Below the pieces are notes generated by a model that was given only the letters and a program-made list of their open reading frames with translations, made no database searches and had not been told where the DNA came from. Positions 12,261-22,938 of a stretch of DNA of 64,000 nucleotides are shown piece after piece. The stretch is from Lineus longissimus. Its lineage: Eukaryota; Nemertea; Pilidiophora; Heteronemertea; Lineidae. The DNA is taken from positions 13,888,001-13,952,000 of the forward strand of contig NC_088316.1 in the NCBI RefSeq assembly GCF_910592395.1. Direction: 5' to 3'. A program made the position numbers and the translations under genes. Positions within the stretch are counted from its first letter, which is position 1, and each line of letters starts with the position of its first letter.

Positions 12261-15200
12261 CTGGAAGAAAAATTTAAACTGATCAGAAATATGGCAATGA
12301 TTGGCAATTTTGACAATCTGCAGGATTGGTATAACTTGGTAATTCTGAACTACGAATAGGCCTAACCTTCAATTTCGGGTCTTGGTCCCTAAGGCTGTTA
12401 GGGTAGGTTTCGACTGAATGCGATTCCGAGAACGAATTGCCTTACTGCACCCAGAGTTAAACCGAACCAAACTTTTGCTTCGGGATTCCGCATGCGCTGT
12501 GCGATTCAGGCAAAATTGCAATCAGTTGAGACATACCCTTAGAGAAGACTTGTAATTGTTCACATACGCATGCATAGTTTTTTTTATAAATCGACGCGAA
12601 ATACCCTTTACAAGCGTTCTCATCAACTTACCATAGTACTTGGCTTCTCAGCAGCTTTATCCCCTTTATTTGCATTCGAATTAGGTTTCATCGTGTTCTT
12701 CTCCACTCCTTGACGCTCATCTATTTCTTTGGCATCATCAGAATCCAACGGGTCAGTGGCAGGTTCCGCAGGGGGTTCCGCAAGAGTCGCCAACCGCCGG
12801 GCAATCCGCTTGGAAATCTGCCTGGATAATACATTGACCAAGGCGTACTCTATGAGGGCGCTGAACACGAATAACATGCACGTGGCCATCCATACATCTA
12901 TGGCTTTAGGATACGACACCTGAAAGGAGTTATTTTATCATGATAGGAGATGATCAAAAGAAAAGCTTCTTTTGTTGACAGAAAGCTTCCTATGGCAATT
13001 TCGCCATGAAATTCTCAAGGACCTCCCTTACCAGTACAAACATATTAAGTGGAGCGGTCCTCGCCATGTGAATACTAAAATGTTGACTGTACCAGTATCG
13101 ACCAACGCCTGCTTATCTTCAAACAACAGATGCTGTCACCTTCCTAGACTTTAAACCTCAGGCAAGAAGAAGCAATTTGACTAGGAGCATGGCTGGATTT
13201 CGTCTAAAATCTAAGATGGCCGCATCAACTCAAAATGGCCGCATAATACCTTACATTTTCCTCGTGTTTGACTGATACCTATATGAAGGTCCAATGATTT
13301 ACAACTGTAAACATATTCTTTTCAAATTATGTTTACCTTCGGGATGGACGCCCTTGAACCGGACAGTTGTGTGGTCATAGTGAGCACAGTGGTAACACCT
13401 AGCGAGATTCTCGCGGGAACAGCATCGGGATGGATCCAGAATGATACCCATGATAAAATGACAATGAGCACGGAAGGAATGTAAGTCTGCAGCAGGAAAA
13501 ACCCGAACTTTCTTGCCAATTTGAACGTTGATCTAAGGCAGGAGAAGTTCCCTGTAATGATGAAAATATAAAATGTAACATGTATTTTTTATAGTTATTC
13601 GGATTTTAGTACAACGTACTACGCTACCTTATATATTGCAGTAAATATCTGATGAAGAGCATTTGATGCACTTAGAGTGATGTCACATTTATGACAACCA
13701 ATCAGAATTCCGTAATGCTTTCTAGCCGAATTTGCAATTGACTGTTTAAAGATGTCCCGGTAAATGGACATCACCGTACCAGTAGTATACCTTCTCTCGC
13801 AATTCTCTGTTAGCTCAATATCATCGTCGAGCTCGAACTGGGGCAGCTCTAGATCAGGATTAAGCTCGACCGCTTTTTCAGCTTTCCATTTGAACACGAT
13901 GTCAGTATCATCATAACCAACTGAAAAATATAAGAAACGTGTCTTGAATTACTTAAATGAAATTATTATATTTATCATCAGCCCCGCGAATCCTTAATAA
14001 AGTCTATCTCCATATTTCATTTCACGCCGCATATCAAGCAGAGATGCTTCCTTCGCGGGCAGCGCAGCGGCTAACAAAGATCTTATAAATAGCGTGATTT
14101 GCAGCGTTACTAACACGTATTTGGAGATAAATCAAAAACATGTCCATGTAGCTTCATTGATTTCTTTATCATGTAACTGGTCGCCGGTCCAGAAAGTGGC
14201 GTGATGGAGCAGTTCCGTCTGCGAAAGCAAAGTCTTTATCATGTTCAAGCAATTCTAAAATCATCGAGATAATTTTTGCCCAGTGTAACATTTTGATATT
14301 TTCCGCATCTTTTACCCATGGTCCGCGCTGTTACATACATTGTAGCCTCAGATTCCTATATAAAAATATACCGCAGAAAAACGTGTAAAAAAGTATCAAT
14401 CTATTATAAAACAAACATCTTTACAATAAGAAGATACAACAAATTTCCTTTGCAAACATTGGCAATTGAAAGGCAACATCGAACGCTACCAGGGGTAAGG
14501 CTATACCAACTTAGTTGTTATGCATGAAATGTACCAACCTATATGATATATAAGAGGCTGGTTTCTGAAGGGCACTCCATAATAGCATGCCTCTTCGAAT
14601 ATTCTTGTCTTTCTGTGGAGTGTTAGAAAGAATGTGGCCGCACATGGAATGCATGAGTTGGGGCACGAAGCATTTATCATCATCCTGAGATTCAGTTTTT
14701 TTCACCCGTACGTCATATATGGAGAGGATGAGTATATTGAAAACCCTTGGTACGAGGGGGATTTTTCATGGACCAGCTTCACCTCATTAAACTATTCCAG
14801 GGCAGTAGCTATACTGGGTGCCGGAAATATCCCTCAAATGTTACCAAAAATGTTTTTATCATGTGGTTCTGAGCAACTGACTCGCACAAAAGTGGCTACT
14901 CCTGTTGATACTACAACTTCACCACTCTGTTTTGCCCTCTCTCAAGCCATTGGGTAGACTACCTACTTGTTATGCATGAATGTGCCAACCGACGAGAGGC
15001 TGGCTTTCATCAAATCATCACGAACGTGCTACAGTATCTTGTACTGCTGAGTGTTGACAATGTTCATGACAGAATTATGTTGTTCAAATACTTTACAGTT
15101 AAAGCACGTTGTCGGCACCAAGGCTCGGTAAGTTCGCAGATATCGATCCCACAAAGTGAACTCCAAGTGGCAAAAATCTACATGCTATTAGATAATTAAT

Positions 15201-18200
15201 GACACTCTCTAGAAACCACTCACGTAGTTGTTTCCAGATTTAAATCTGCACTCTGCCGAAAACGATCCGGTGATGTATGGATCGCTTTTGACTCTGCACT
15301 ATCAGGAAAGAAGCAAGTTCTTAACAAAATGCCTCTTAATGAGAGACTGGCGCTTCAGAACATTTTGTGTCAGTGCTCACTTCTTGAAGTACAGAAGTCA
15401 TACCGAACTGAAGGTATTGATTGTCTCACCAAATGCTGCGAGGGTGGAGCTAAAATGTAGGCCAAAGCCGGGGTTTTAGGAAAATAACAGCTCCAGCCTT
15501 TCGGTGTTTGGCGAGACAACCAACCTCCAGTTCAGTATCAATTCCTCAAACCATGCAGGGTCAACTGCCCCTCCTAATCTTTGGGAAAGTTGTACGCAAG
15601 AAACGATAACCTTCATGTACTAAAGTTCATCGTATAATCAAGTACACGTATACTCTAATCTTTGATGTGATCGACAGAGACGGCGGAAAAAAATAGATTT
15701 ATGATCCCATGCACCCCTTTCAGGCGTCATCATGCACTGTCTTCTTGACCACATGCATGCACCTCGACGTTTGTACTCACAAGATTCTATATCCATATTG
15801 CACCTCTGGCGGTCATGTGGGAAATTGTTAAGGGCCATATGACATGAGAGAAGCAGTGTTAACCTGCAATCAAAAGATATAGTTGGAGCCCGTTGTCTCT
15901 TGGCGTTAGTCGATACCTTAAGCGAGGAGAACACACTGAATGGTGACGATGAGACAAGAAATGAGTAAAGGTTTTCCCCGATATTCCACGCTTTTGAGCT
16001 GGATCCGGTCCAAAACTGCCCTGCTGGTGATTTTCTTGTCGGGTACCCGAAGACAAAGCTGAATCGAAGATTGTTCCTTGAATTAGTGTATAGTTGAGCC
16101 ACAAAAACAAAACCTATATAAAACAGAAGAAGATGCAGTGTTAGTTCAAGATTTTCCTTTTCAAATTCGAATAATTGCATTTCCTTCGATTAACATTGAT
16201 ATTTTGCTTATCATTTCCGAAATCCGGTCGTTCGTATTTTTAAGCCAAGTATGTATACCTGGGGGACGTGTGTGATATTAACTTACTTGCTTGGAATATC
16301 GGCCAAAACCCTCGGAAAACACTGACCATGAAATACACTGAAGGTCTGAGGAAAAAGTTAAGAAGTGTGATTAGAGTAGAAGCTGCATGCATTAGAGAAA
16401 CCATCCATCCGAGTGTTACTCACATGACTCTATCTCCATCCGACACTTCTGCTTGTCCATGGGAAAATTAGTGAGAATCATTGGACATGATAGAACAAGC
16501 GTCAGCCTGCAAGCAGAGAACGTTTAAGTCAAATGGCCAGGGCCATTTTGCTTACCTGGGAGAGGGAACCTCGACCTATGGTCCTTTGCATTTCACCCCT
16601 GCATGTCTATCATGACTATATACGCATCACAACTGGTACCATTTTTAAAAAGGGGGAGCACCTTTAACTAAACAAATGATGGACAGAACTCTGAAAAGGT
16701 CATACGTGCGAGGGTTTCTTGATTTTTCCTTCACAACTCAACTGATCACGTTTAGTATAACCAGAACCAGATCAAAAACGGAACCAAAATTCCATTAGAA
16801 GCAACTTACAAGCGGACTGTTACCCCAGCATGCTAACTATGGCGTGGTCAAAAACGATCAATTAGAAGGACAAGCGACGAATGAACGTATGCGGGTTTCG
16901 ATAAAGCTACCGCCCGTTTCGAAAAAAGTGTATTGGGGAAGAGCCTTCTCGTTCACAAGGTAACAACCAAAGCTTATTCCGCACAACTTGAACTTGATGA
17001 CAAATTCTTTGATGAGCCTATCATGGCCATCGCAAAAAGGCTTTGTTTTGAAGCAAACACCAGCTTTTAATTCACTGATTACGAAAAAATAAATGGTATA
17101 TTGTACACTGAATGGAAGGAAATGCCGCATGTTTCGTCGGTTTTAATTTATCGTCTTTGCTATGGTTAAAGAATGGGCGCATTTGCACAGCAGATGAAAC
17201 TAAACAAACAGAACGATGGACTATTTACAGGACAAGGGAGTGAGTAACGGCTTAGCTTCTATCTACAGTGACCGAGATTTCATCTCTTCGTACTACGTTT
17301 GCCCCAACCTACGATATCCCTCCGCGCGTGAGAAGCATACATCGAACATTAGTCAACGACTCTGCATCTTTTATGAAAGAATCCCAAAGGTATTTCACTT
17401 GGCGTCAAATCTACATCATCATTATGGTTTTACTCGTACTACCATGGTACTACAGGAATGCCAGAAAACTGATAATGGGACGTCCTTCACCTGGTAATGG
17501 CGTTCCCGGGTCCCGATATCCCCTTATAATCTGGGCTTCATTAAAATATCGTCTGCCTCATTTCAATTTCGTTGAATTAAACATCATGGTGGATCAAGTT
17601 ATTCGATGTTGTTTAATTTCAATGAAGAGCGTGATGACTCTCGCTGGCATGTATTTACGTCTGGTCAGGTTGAGGTGAAGTTATCCTACATGTATGCTAA
17701 CACACTTTAAACCCAGCATCATCATGACGTGCTTAACTTCTGTCGAATTTTGATTACTTTGACTTTCGATTTAACAGACGTATGGTGGTTTCTTCATGTT
17801 CTCAATCAGTGTGCATTGGTAAATCAACTAATCGAAGTGTTTCTTTAATCATAAGCGACATAGGCTGCTGAATGCATAATAATTTTTAGACTTTCAGACT
17901 TTATGGGGACATTGGAACCTAACCCTTCTGGGCTGATCTCATATGACCCGTTACCCATTTTTATATTTTATTAAGAGACCTCCTAGTACCACAGAAAGAA
18001 ACACCCACCTGTTACTAAACATAACATTGCCCGTGCTGTATATTCGAATGAGTTTATTTGGCACTGTTATATCGTGACCTCTCGCCATCTTCTCGTTGGA
18101 GAAAAAACTGTCCGGAATCCATATTTTATCCAACATTTTGGCGGGTAAAGCGAGCGTCTTGTTGTCACCGTTGATTCCGGTATGTTTGAGTCTGGGGTCA

Positions 18201-21200
18201 TTCCAGCTTTGCCGGAAGAAAATATCAACACTGTAGTCCTGGAAATAAGTAGGTCAATGTTTGAGGACACTTTCGAGTAGTAGCCTTAATGATACATGTT
18301 CTGGCGAAAGTAAAGAAAATCTCATTTTAGAATTGAGTATGAGATATTGCACACGGCGCTGCTTGAGATTTACTGAGACGATGATTTACTTCTCTCAAGC
18401 TTTTCTTTCGTGGATGAATTAGTTTGAGGGAATAAAAATCTTCAAAAGACTGAATAAATCATTTTATTTATGAAAACCATGAGCGACAGTAACTTGCATG
18501 TGAGATATTCAGAAAAAGCCTCCATACAGTTTTTCTAATTACGTATACATACATGTACAGGTATATTTGACAAAGCATCGATCTTACCATTGCAATCTCA
18601 TCAAGCTCACCAAAGCTTGCGACGTAAAAATCACATATCACAACTATGGGACGACCTGAAATGAAAAAAAATACTACAATAATGTCATAAAGAATCAGAG
18701 GTGTTTTTATTTTCGTGGTTGATCAAACATAACCCTTGCTGAATTGATGACGGGCCGAATACTTGACAGCGCAGAGTCAACATACACAAGACATACCACA
18801 CTGCAGCATCGTCATTCTGTTTAACAAGTTCGGAGCGAGTGGCAATGCGCCCCTGTACGTGGCACCACGGATCTGTTGTGCTATAGATCAGTTGATCCAA
18901 TTACTATTGAGCACGTCCTTGCAAGATGGCCAAGAGTGGCAAACTTGGTCCGAGGGAACTTGCCTGCTCCAAGGCCATATGCAGCTCATATGAAGAGGTA
19001 ACACGACTCCGAAGGACAGTATTCAAATATGAGTGACTGTGTAGAGAAAGGCAAGAAGACTCAGAAGAATGAGGAGATTGAGAACGAGAAGGAGGGGAAG
19101 AGAAGGAGAAGGAGAGGAAGAAGAATACACAGCAGATGAAAAAGCAGATATTTGACTTACCATCTAGGTTTGGTCTAAGCCGACTGTCGTATCGGGACTC
19201 ATTAATTAGTTGGTTCAGTAGTTTAGACTGTTGGCGGGAATACCTGAAAGAGAGGAAATCAAAGAAAATGTCACAACACCTTGCTAGTTCGACACTTCGA
19301 TTCGAAACAGACACAATTTTAAGGAAAGTACCTGGGGCTTCTATCATCATTCCCTTTTCTCAGTATTCTGTCCTGTTTTTTAGATGCCGTTGTGAAAATT
19401 CAGGAAATTATCGAGGCTGGGATAAGCAATGATATTCACCGCCCAACAAACTATCCATGAATAATAAAAGTGTTGATTTAATCAATAAACCTGTGGAATT
19501 TGATAACCTTTAGTCGCGCCTGGGACGTAATGCGAGGTAACTCGGGTAAATCAATTATAAAAGAGTGATGCTTGAATTTCGACCAACATCGTCAATCATT
19601 GGCTTGTTCAGCTGACGGGAAAACTCATTACAATGATCCACAGGGGAGTTTCTGCAATTATTATATTGATGAAGAACCGACCAACGTTCATGCATTCTGT
19701 ATAGTCATCAATGGGGACGAGAGTCCCATGATACAGACTACATCGATAGTCAGCACTGGACAATTTAATAGGAAGTTGATGTGTCCTGATTAGCATAGGC
19801 CTATACATTTGTATGTAAATGGGCAAATCATAAATGAATGTGTCAGGGCGCTTCATTTGGCTTCGAAAATGGCTTTATCGTGCACAGGCGGCTTTCATGA
19901 TAAAAAGTCATAGTTTATACTCATGACTTATCCACTGAAACAATTACCCTAACGTACATTATTTACATGCACTCGAAGAATATCAATAAATCTCAGTACT
20001 TTTGCTTCCCCAAAGACACAGGTAAATGCATATTTTGCTTTGCAAACACAAGTGGATCATCAGTAACTTTTATCAGGCGCTCTTTTTTCCCTCCATCTTA
20101 TCAGAAGCACTAGATAAACCCTCCTGCAACACAATGGCATGTTGAAAAAAATTTTGCCGCCCGGATTGCTTTGCATTTTTCTCCCTAACTATCTTACGTG
20201 CGTACGACGATACCACTGCTATTTTGTACTGATAATTTGCGCCAAGCACAGCAAATTCCTTCGACTTGGCGGAATCAACAGACACTGCATTACTTGAACT
20301 GATTTGGAGCTGATCCAAACTTCATCCACACAACGCATCTCTCCGGCTATAATCAAGAGGTTCTTCCATGCAGTCCAGAATCATGTTGCCATGAAATTGC
20401 AATACTTTCCTCTTCTACATGTATTATTCTTTATGTACACACGAGATTTGTCTTCTGAGATGGAGTGCATCATTATTTCCGAGCATGCTTTGTCCAATCA
20501 GAAACAATGTTCTCTTGGTAAACAGGCCAATTTTTCAGCAATTCACTGGAGCTGAACCCAATCTAGTAGAACACAAAATACTCTTTCCTGGTCTGAATTT
20601 GGACGTTACATTGAGGGTTATTGATCCTGCTAAGTGAATTTCCGGCTTTCTGGCAATGTGTACTCCCGATTGCTTCTCAATTGTCATCAGTAGAGAGCAA
20701 GATATTCATCTCATTGCGTGGAGTTCGCCATTAAACGATCCGCGAAATGACAGATGTCACGAATCTGGCTGTGATGGGCTGGAAGTCACGGAAAGATTTA
20801 CGATCGGAAACGTCGACAGCATACTCTGAACTCATTCTGCTGCTGAGAGCACAAGAAAACCCAAAGTGAGCCGAGAAGCGCTCTATGAATTTAGTCTTAT
20901 TATACACGAAGTGTCTCTACCACCCGACGCCTTGAAATCATAACCTTACCCGCGCTGGTCGGATGGATAACATTCTCAGGCGATATTCATAGAGCAGTGT
21001 CTACCGCTGAGACATTAATGTTCCCAAGGAATTCCCGATAGACATACGCCGTACACCAGCGCTGTTTTGGGACAAGGATAAATTTGTACCCGGACGAAGT
21101 AGAGACATCATCGGCTGTTTTGCAATAATCAACACTGCCATTTGCTCGAACTAATGAAATTCTTGGATAAGTTGAACCCATACTTTTCTATGGAGACAGT

Positions 21201-22850
21201 GTTGTGAACGATCAGTCGGAGATCATGGTGGTTGTATGCTATTAAAACCGATTTGAATGTGAGTGCGCGGTTGTCATTTGAAAAGACAGTTTTAGTCTTT
21301 TTGAAATTTCCGACACATGGAGAGACAGGTTTTTTTGCTGGGTTTGGTTCAATAAATGAATTGTCATTCGTCGTCAAGTATTCCAGGTAAGACCCAGGAG
21401 TTCACATTAGAGCTGTCTCCCTTGTTTTACATCCCTGGTGCCGCCACGGAATTTACAAATAAAAGTACATTGTCGGCGCCGTAATGATAATCGGCATCGT
21501 CTGTATCAACGTTCCCCTAATCGTCGTTGTCGGCGCATACATCATCCAACGACTGCCGTTATGAAACCGATTACGCATGAAAGATTATGCTTTCCCACAT
21601 GACAATTTTCGTATTCTACCAATAACTATCTATTTCTTCGCATGATTCAACACAAAAAAGCGAGAAAATTGATTGTCGGAACATTCTAAATTGACTGAGC
21701 GGAGCATGGGTTACACCGCGCGGGTGACGAATCGTTTGGGATATGGATTTTGAAAAGACAGCATGATTAAATTTGGTAATTTTTCAAAGAATCGAAAATT
21801 ACGTTTTTTACTTATTTGAAATAAATGTATAGCCAAAAACAATTTGCTTTTTAAAAAAAAAGTCCTCCCACTTCAGTCGTGCAACTTTGCTCATGCTGAC
21901 TACATGCATATTCTGCCCAAGTACATGTACTATTTATTTTATTTCATTTAATATAAGTTTATTGAGCACCAATATACAAGAGTACCGAACATAAACAATA
22001 AAAATACAAACAAACGAAGGAACACAATGATGGCACTCACTAGGGACACCCAGAGGGATCATAGAACCATAATAGGGGTCCCCTTAAAAAAATCATTGGT
22101 TTCTATAAGCTAATTGTATTGTACGCGCCGCTCACCGATCCAAAGGTTGACCGCGCTCAACGTTGCTTAACTTCCGCTCTGGGGCCAACGCGCCAACACT
22201 GGGCCATAAAGGAATTCCCTGTATACCAGCGTTGGTTTTCCTATCACATATGCTTTTCTGTACTTTACCCCTCGCATAGGACTGTACACTACAGATCTTA
22301 TATAAACTTTAGATATTCTTCTTCATTATTGATATTTGTAGATAATACTTTCATACATTCTTGAGACCGAACGTATGACCTACTACCTCATGATATATAG
22401 GCTTCATTTAGAATTTCAGCCGGCTCCAGGAGAACACTGAGTGATGTGGAACGCGACTTTATGCACTCGCTGTGCACCGTGTAACCGAATACAATGTCGG
22501 CAGGCCGAAAAAGCTTAATAATTGCAACTAACCACCTGGTCGGAATAAATCTCTGAAGTCATGAAGTACAGTAACGTAAACCGAATAATAAACAGTGAAA
22601 TCTAGACAAATAGCAATACATAAATATACGTATCCATTACCTCCTTTGCTCAACCAGCATGGAGAATCAACACCATATGCCGTAGTTCGGCTCGATTCGA
22701 GCCAGTTACGATTCCACAAAATGACATTAATGGAATAAAAATTCTTTTAACTTACATATCAGTTTCCTGCTCAACCTCGCCTCCTGTTTGGACTGCCCAG
22801 AATCCGATGATCCCAAGGATAATACCCGTACGGAAAACAGCGTAATCCAT
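12093..22850 (-). CDS. Glycine-receptor-like Cys-loop chloride channel subunit (spliced gene)
   Basis: Nine exons join to 1371 nt (456 residues plus stop), every junction agreeing in phase: 22850-22756, 19243-19161, 18655-18588, 18238-18009, one of 16506-16424 or 15863-15781, 13920-13780, 13551-13337, 12919-12632, 12260-12093. Order of parts: signal peptide (about 1-20); extracellular binding domain with FFRQSWND and IWIPDSFF; Cys-loop Cys166-Cys180; second disulfide Cys227-Cys238 in loop C ([12 protein letters not shown]), a trait of glycine, glutamate- and histamine-gated chloride channels and absent from GABA-A subunits; TM1 (about 249-272); TM2 with the anion-selective Pro-Ala-Arg at its inner end and LTMTTQ; TM3 in FVFSALIEY; a short cytoplasmic loop; TM4 (about 433-450). 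Loop C keeps the Tyr, Thr and Phe that bind glycine in vertebrate receptors. TM2 2' is Ser where glycine receptors have Gly. Expected role: pentameric ligand-gated anion channel in excitable cells. Glycine is the best guess for ligand; glutamate or a novel ligand is possible. Exon sizes 68 and 83 match the conserved family gene structure. Confidence 0.93.
12632..12919 (-). CDS. Receptor exon 8: TM3 and cytoplasmic loop
   Basis: Begins [11 protein letters not shown] straight after the TM2-TM3 linker and includes TM3 ([13 protein letters not shown]) and SRQ. A basic stretch (KRIARR) follows, then an acidic and Lys-rich intracellular loop of about 70 residues. Ends in phase 0 at a GTAAGT donor. 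Confidence 0.93.
13337..13551 (-). CDS. Receptor exon 7: TM1 and TM2 pore helix
   Basis: Completes the loop C disulfide (NFSC), then TM1 ([18 protein letters not shown]) and TM2. The pore line runs [17 protein letters not shown], followed by SGSRASIPK, which is close to glycine receptors. It is 215 nt, starting with 2 nt of a split Gly codon and ending in phase 0. Confidence 0.95.
13780..13920 (-). CDS. Receptor exon 6: loop F to loop C
   Basis: Starts with the last two bases of the Phe codon in ESFGY and runs through FKW and LPQFEL to CERRYTTG. It is 141 nt, with acceptor TTTTTCAG and donor GTACGG. The acidic strand before loop C is typical of the family. Confidence 0.92.
13921..15780 (-). 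other. Receptor intron, downstream of the Cys-loop exons
   Basis: About 1.86 kb. Two short similar stretches (near 14518-14575 and 14970-15010, sharing TTGTTATGCATGAA and GAGGCTGG words) suggest a decayed local duplication. No further Cys-loop exon copy was found. Confidence 0.45.
15781..15863 (-). CDS. Receptor exon 5b: alternative Cys-loop exon (variant)
   Basis: 83 nt with acceptor TTGCAG and donor GTGAGT, starting with 1 nt and ending with 1 nt of split codons. Encodes [20 protein letters not shown] then RC, a complete Cys-loop with 13 residues between the cysteines. Relative to exon 5a it has His for the Pro after the first Cys, and FPHD for FPMD. It is 19/28 identical to exon 5a in amino acids. 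Confidence 0.88.
16424..16506 (-). CDS. Receptor exon 5a: alternative Cys-loop exon (canonical)
   Basis: 83 nt with acceptor TTGCAG and donor GTGAGT, and the same phases as exon 5b. Encodes [20 protein letters not shown] then KC, matching the family consensus C-P-M-x-L-x-x-F-P-M-D. Because 83 is not a multiple of three, using both 5a and 5b would shift the frame, so the pair should be mutually exclusive. Confidence 0.9.
16507..18008 (-). other. Receptor intron with two unassigned ORFs
   Basis: About 1.5 kb. A minus-strand ORF (16858-17130, 90 residues) and an overlapping pair of plus-strand ORFs (17216-17678, the longer with one hydrophobic stretch near [11 protein letters not shown]) are open but match no family I recognise. 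They are not needed for the receptor reading frame. Confidence 0.4.
18009..18238 (-). CDS. Receptor exon 4: binding-domain core
   Basis: 230 nt. Opens [17 protein letters not shown], includes [13 protein letters not shown] (loop A region) and closes with [11 protein letters not shown] plus two bases of a split Arg codon. The Arg in FFRQ aligns with the glycine-binding Arg of vertebrate receptors. Donor is AG|GTGGGT. Confidence 0.94.
18588..18655 (-). CDS. Receptor exon 3: 68-bp exon, loop D
   Basis: The 68-nt size is the conserved length of this exon in glycine and GABA receptor genes. Encodes [20 protein letters not shown] then AM, equivalent to the strand before the xDYxVDIFFR motif. Acceptor TTTCAG, donor GTAAGA, ending in phase 0. 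Confidence 0.92.
19161..19243 (-). CDS. Receptor exon 2: N-terminal helix
   Basis: 83 nt. Encodes the amphipathic N-terminal helix and [11 protein letters not shown], matching the family's YDxRxRPNxxG signature. Acceptor TTTCAG, donor GTAAGT. It joins exon 1 to make a Met codon and exon 3 to make a Gly codon. Confidence 0.92.
19244..22755 (-). other. Large first coding intron of the receptor
   Basis: About 3.5 kb. It contains a LINE-like 3' end (listed separately) and two overlapping minus-strand ORFs in different frames at 20987-21181 and 21129-21377 that look coding-like but are unrecognised. No other exon is required by phase. Confidence 0.5.
21935..22095 (-). mobile_element. Probable 3' end of a non-LTR retrotransposon
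   Basis: Read on the minus strand, the segment ends GGTGCTCAATAAACTTATA then an A/T-rich AAATAAA tail. An AATAAA near an A-rich tail with no ORF is the look of a 5'-truncated LINE or SINE insertion. There is no reverse transcriptase remnant to name the clade. Confidence 0.35.
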
Positions 22851-22938
22851 TTTTGATTGCATAGGAATTAGATCAACCAGCTACAACGATGTATACCATA
22901 CTACACCCAGCAGACTGTGTTCAGTGTTTCTGGGCGAC
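22756..22938 (-). CDS. Receptor exon 1: 5' UTR end, start codon and signal peptide
   Basis: The acceptor TTCATTTCAG at 22939-22940 implies an upstream noncoding exon. The chosen ATG (22850-22848) has A at -3 and G at +4. An in-frame ATG 12 nt upstream (22862) is weaker, and an in-frame TAG lies before both. The coding part is 95 nt: [20 protein letters not shown] is a good signal peptide, followed by a Glu-rich start of the mature protein. Donor is GTAAGT at 22755. Confidence 0.85.

Noticed and set aside
15638-16180. A 180-codon minus-strand ORF over exon 5b
   Set aside because: Only the 83-bp part between splice sites matches the receptor family, and in another frame; the long ORF is a chance frame.
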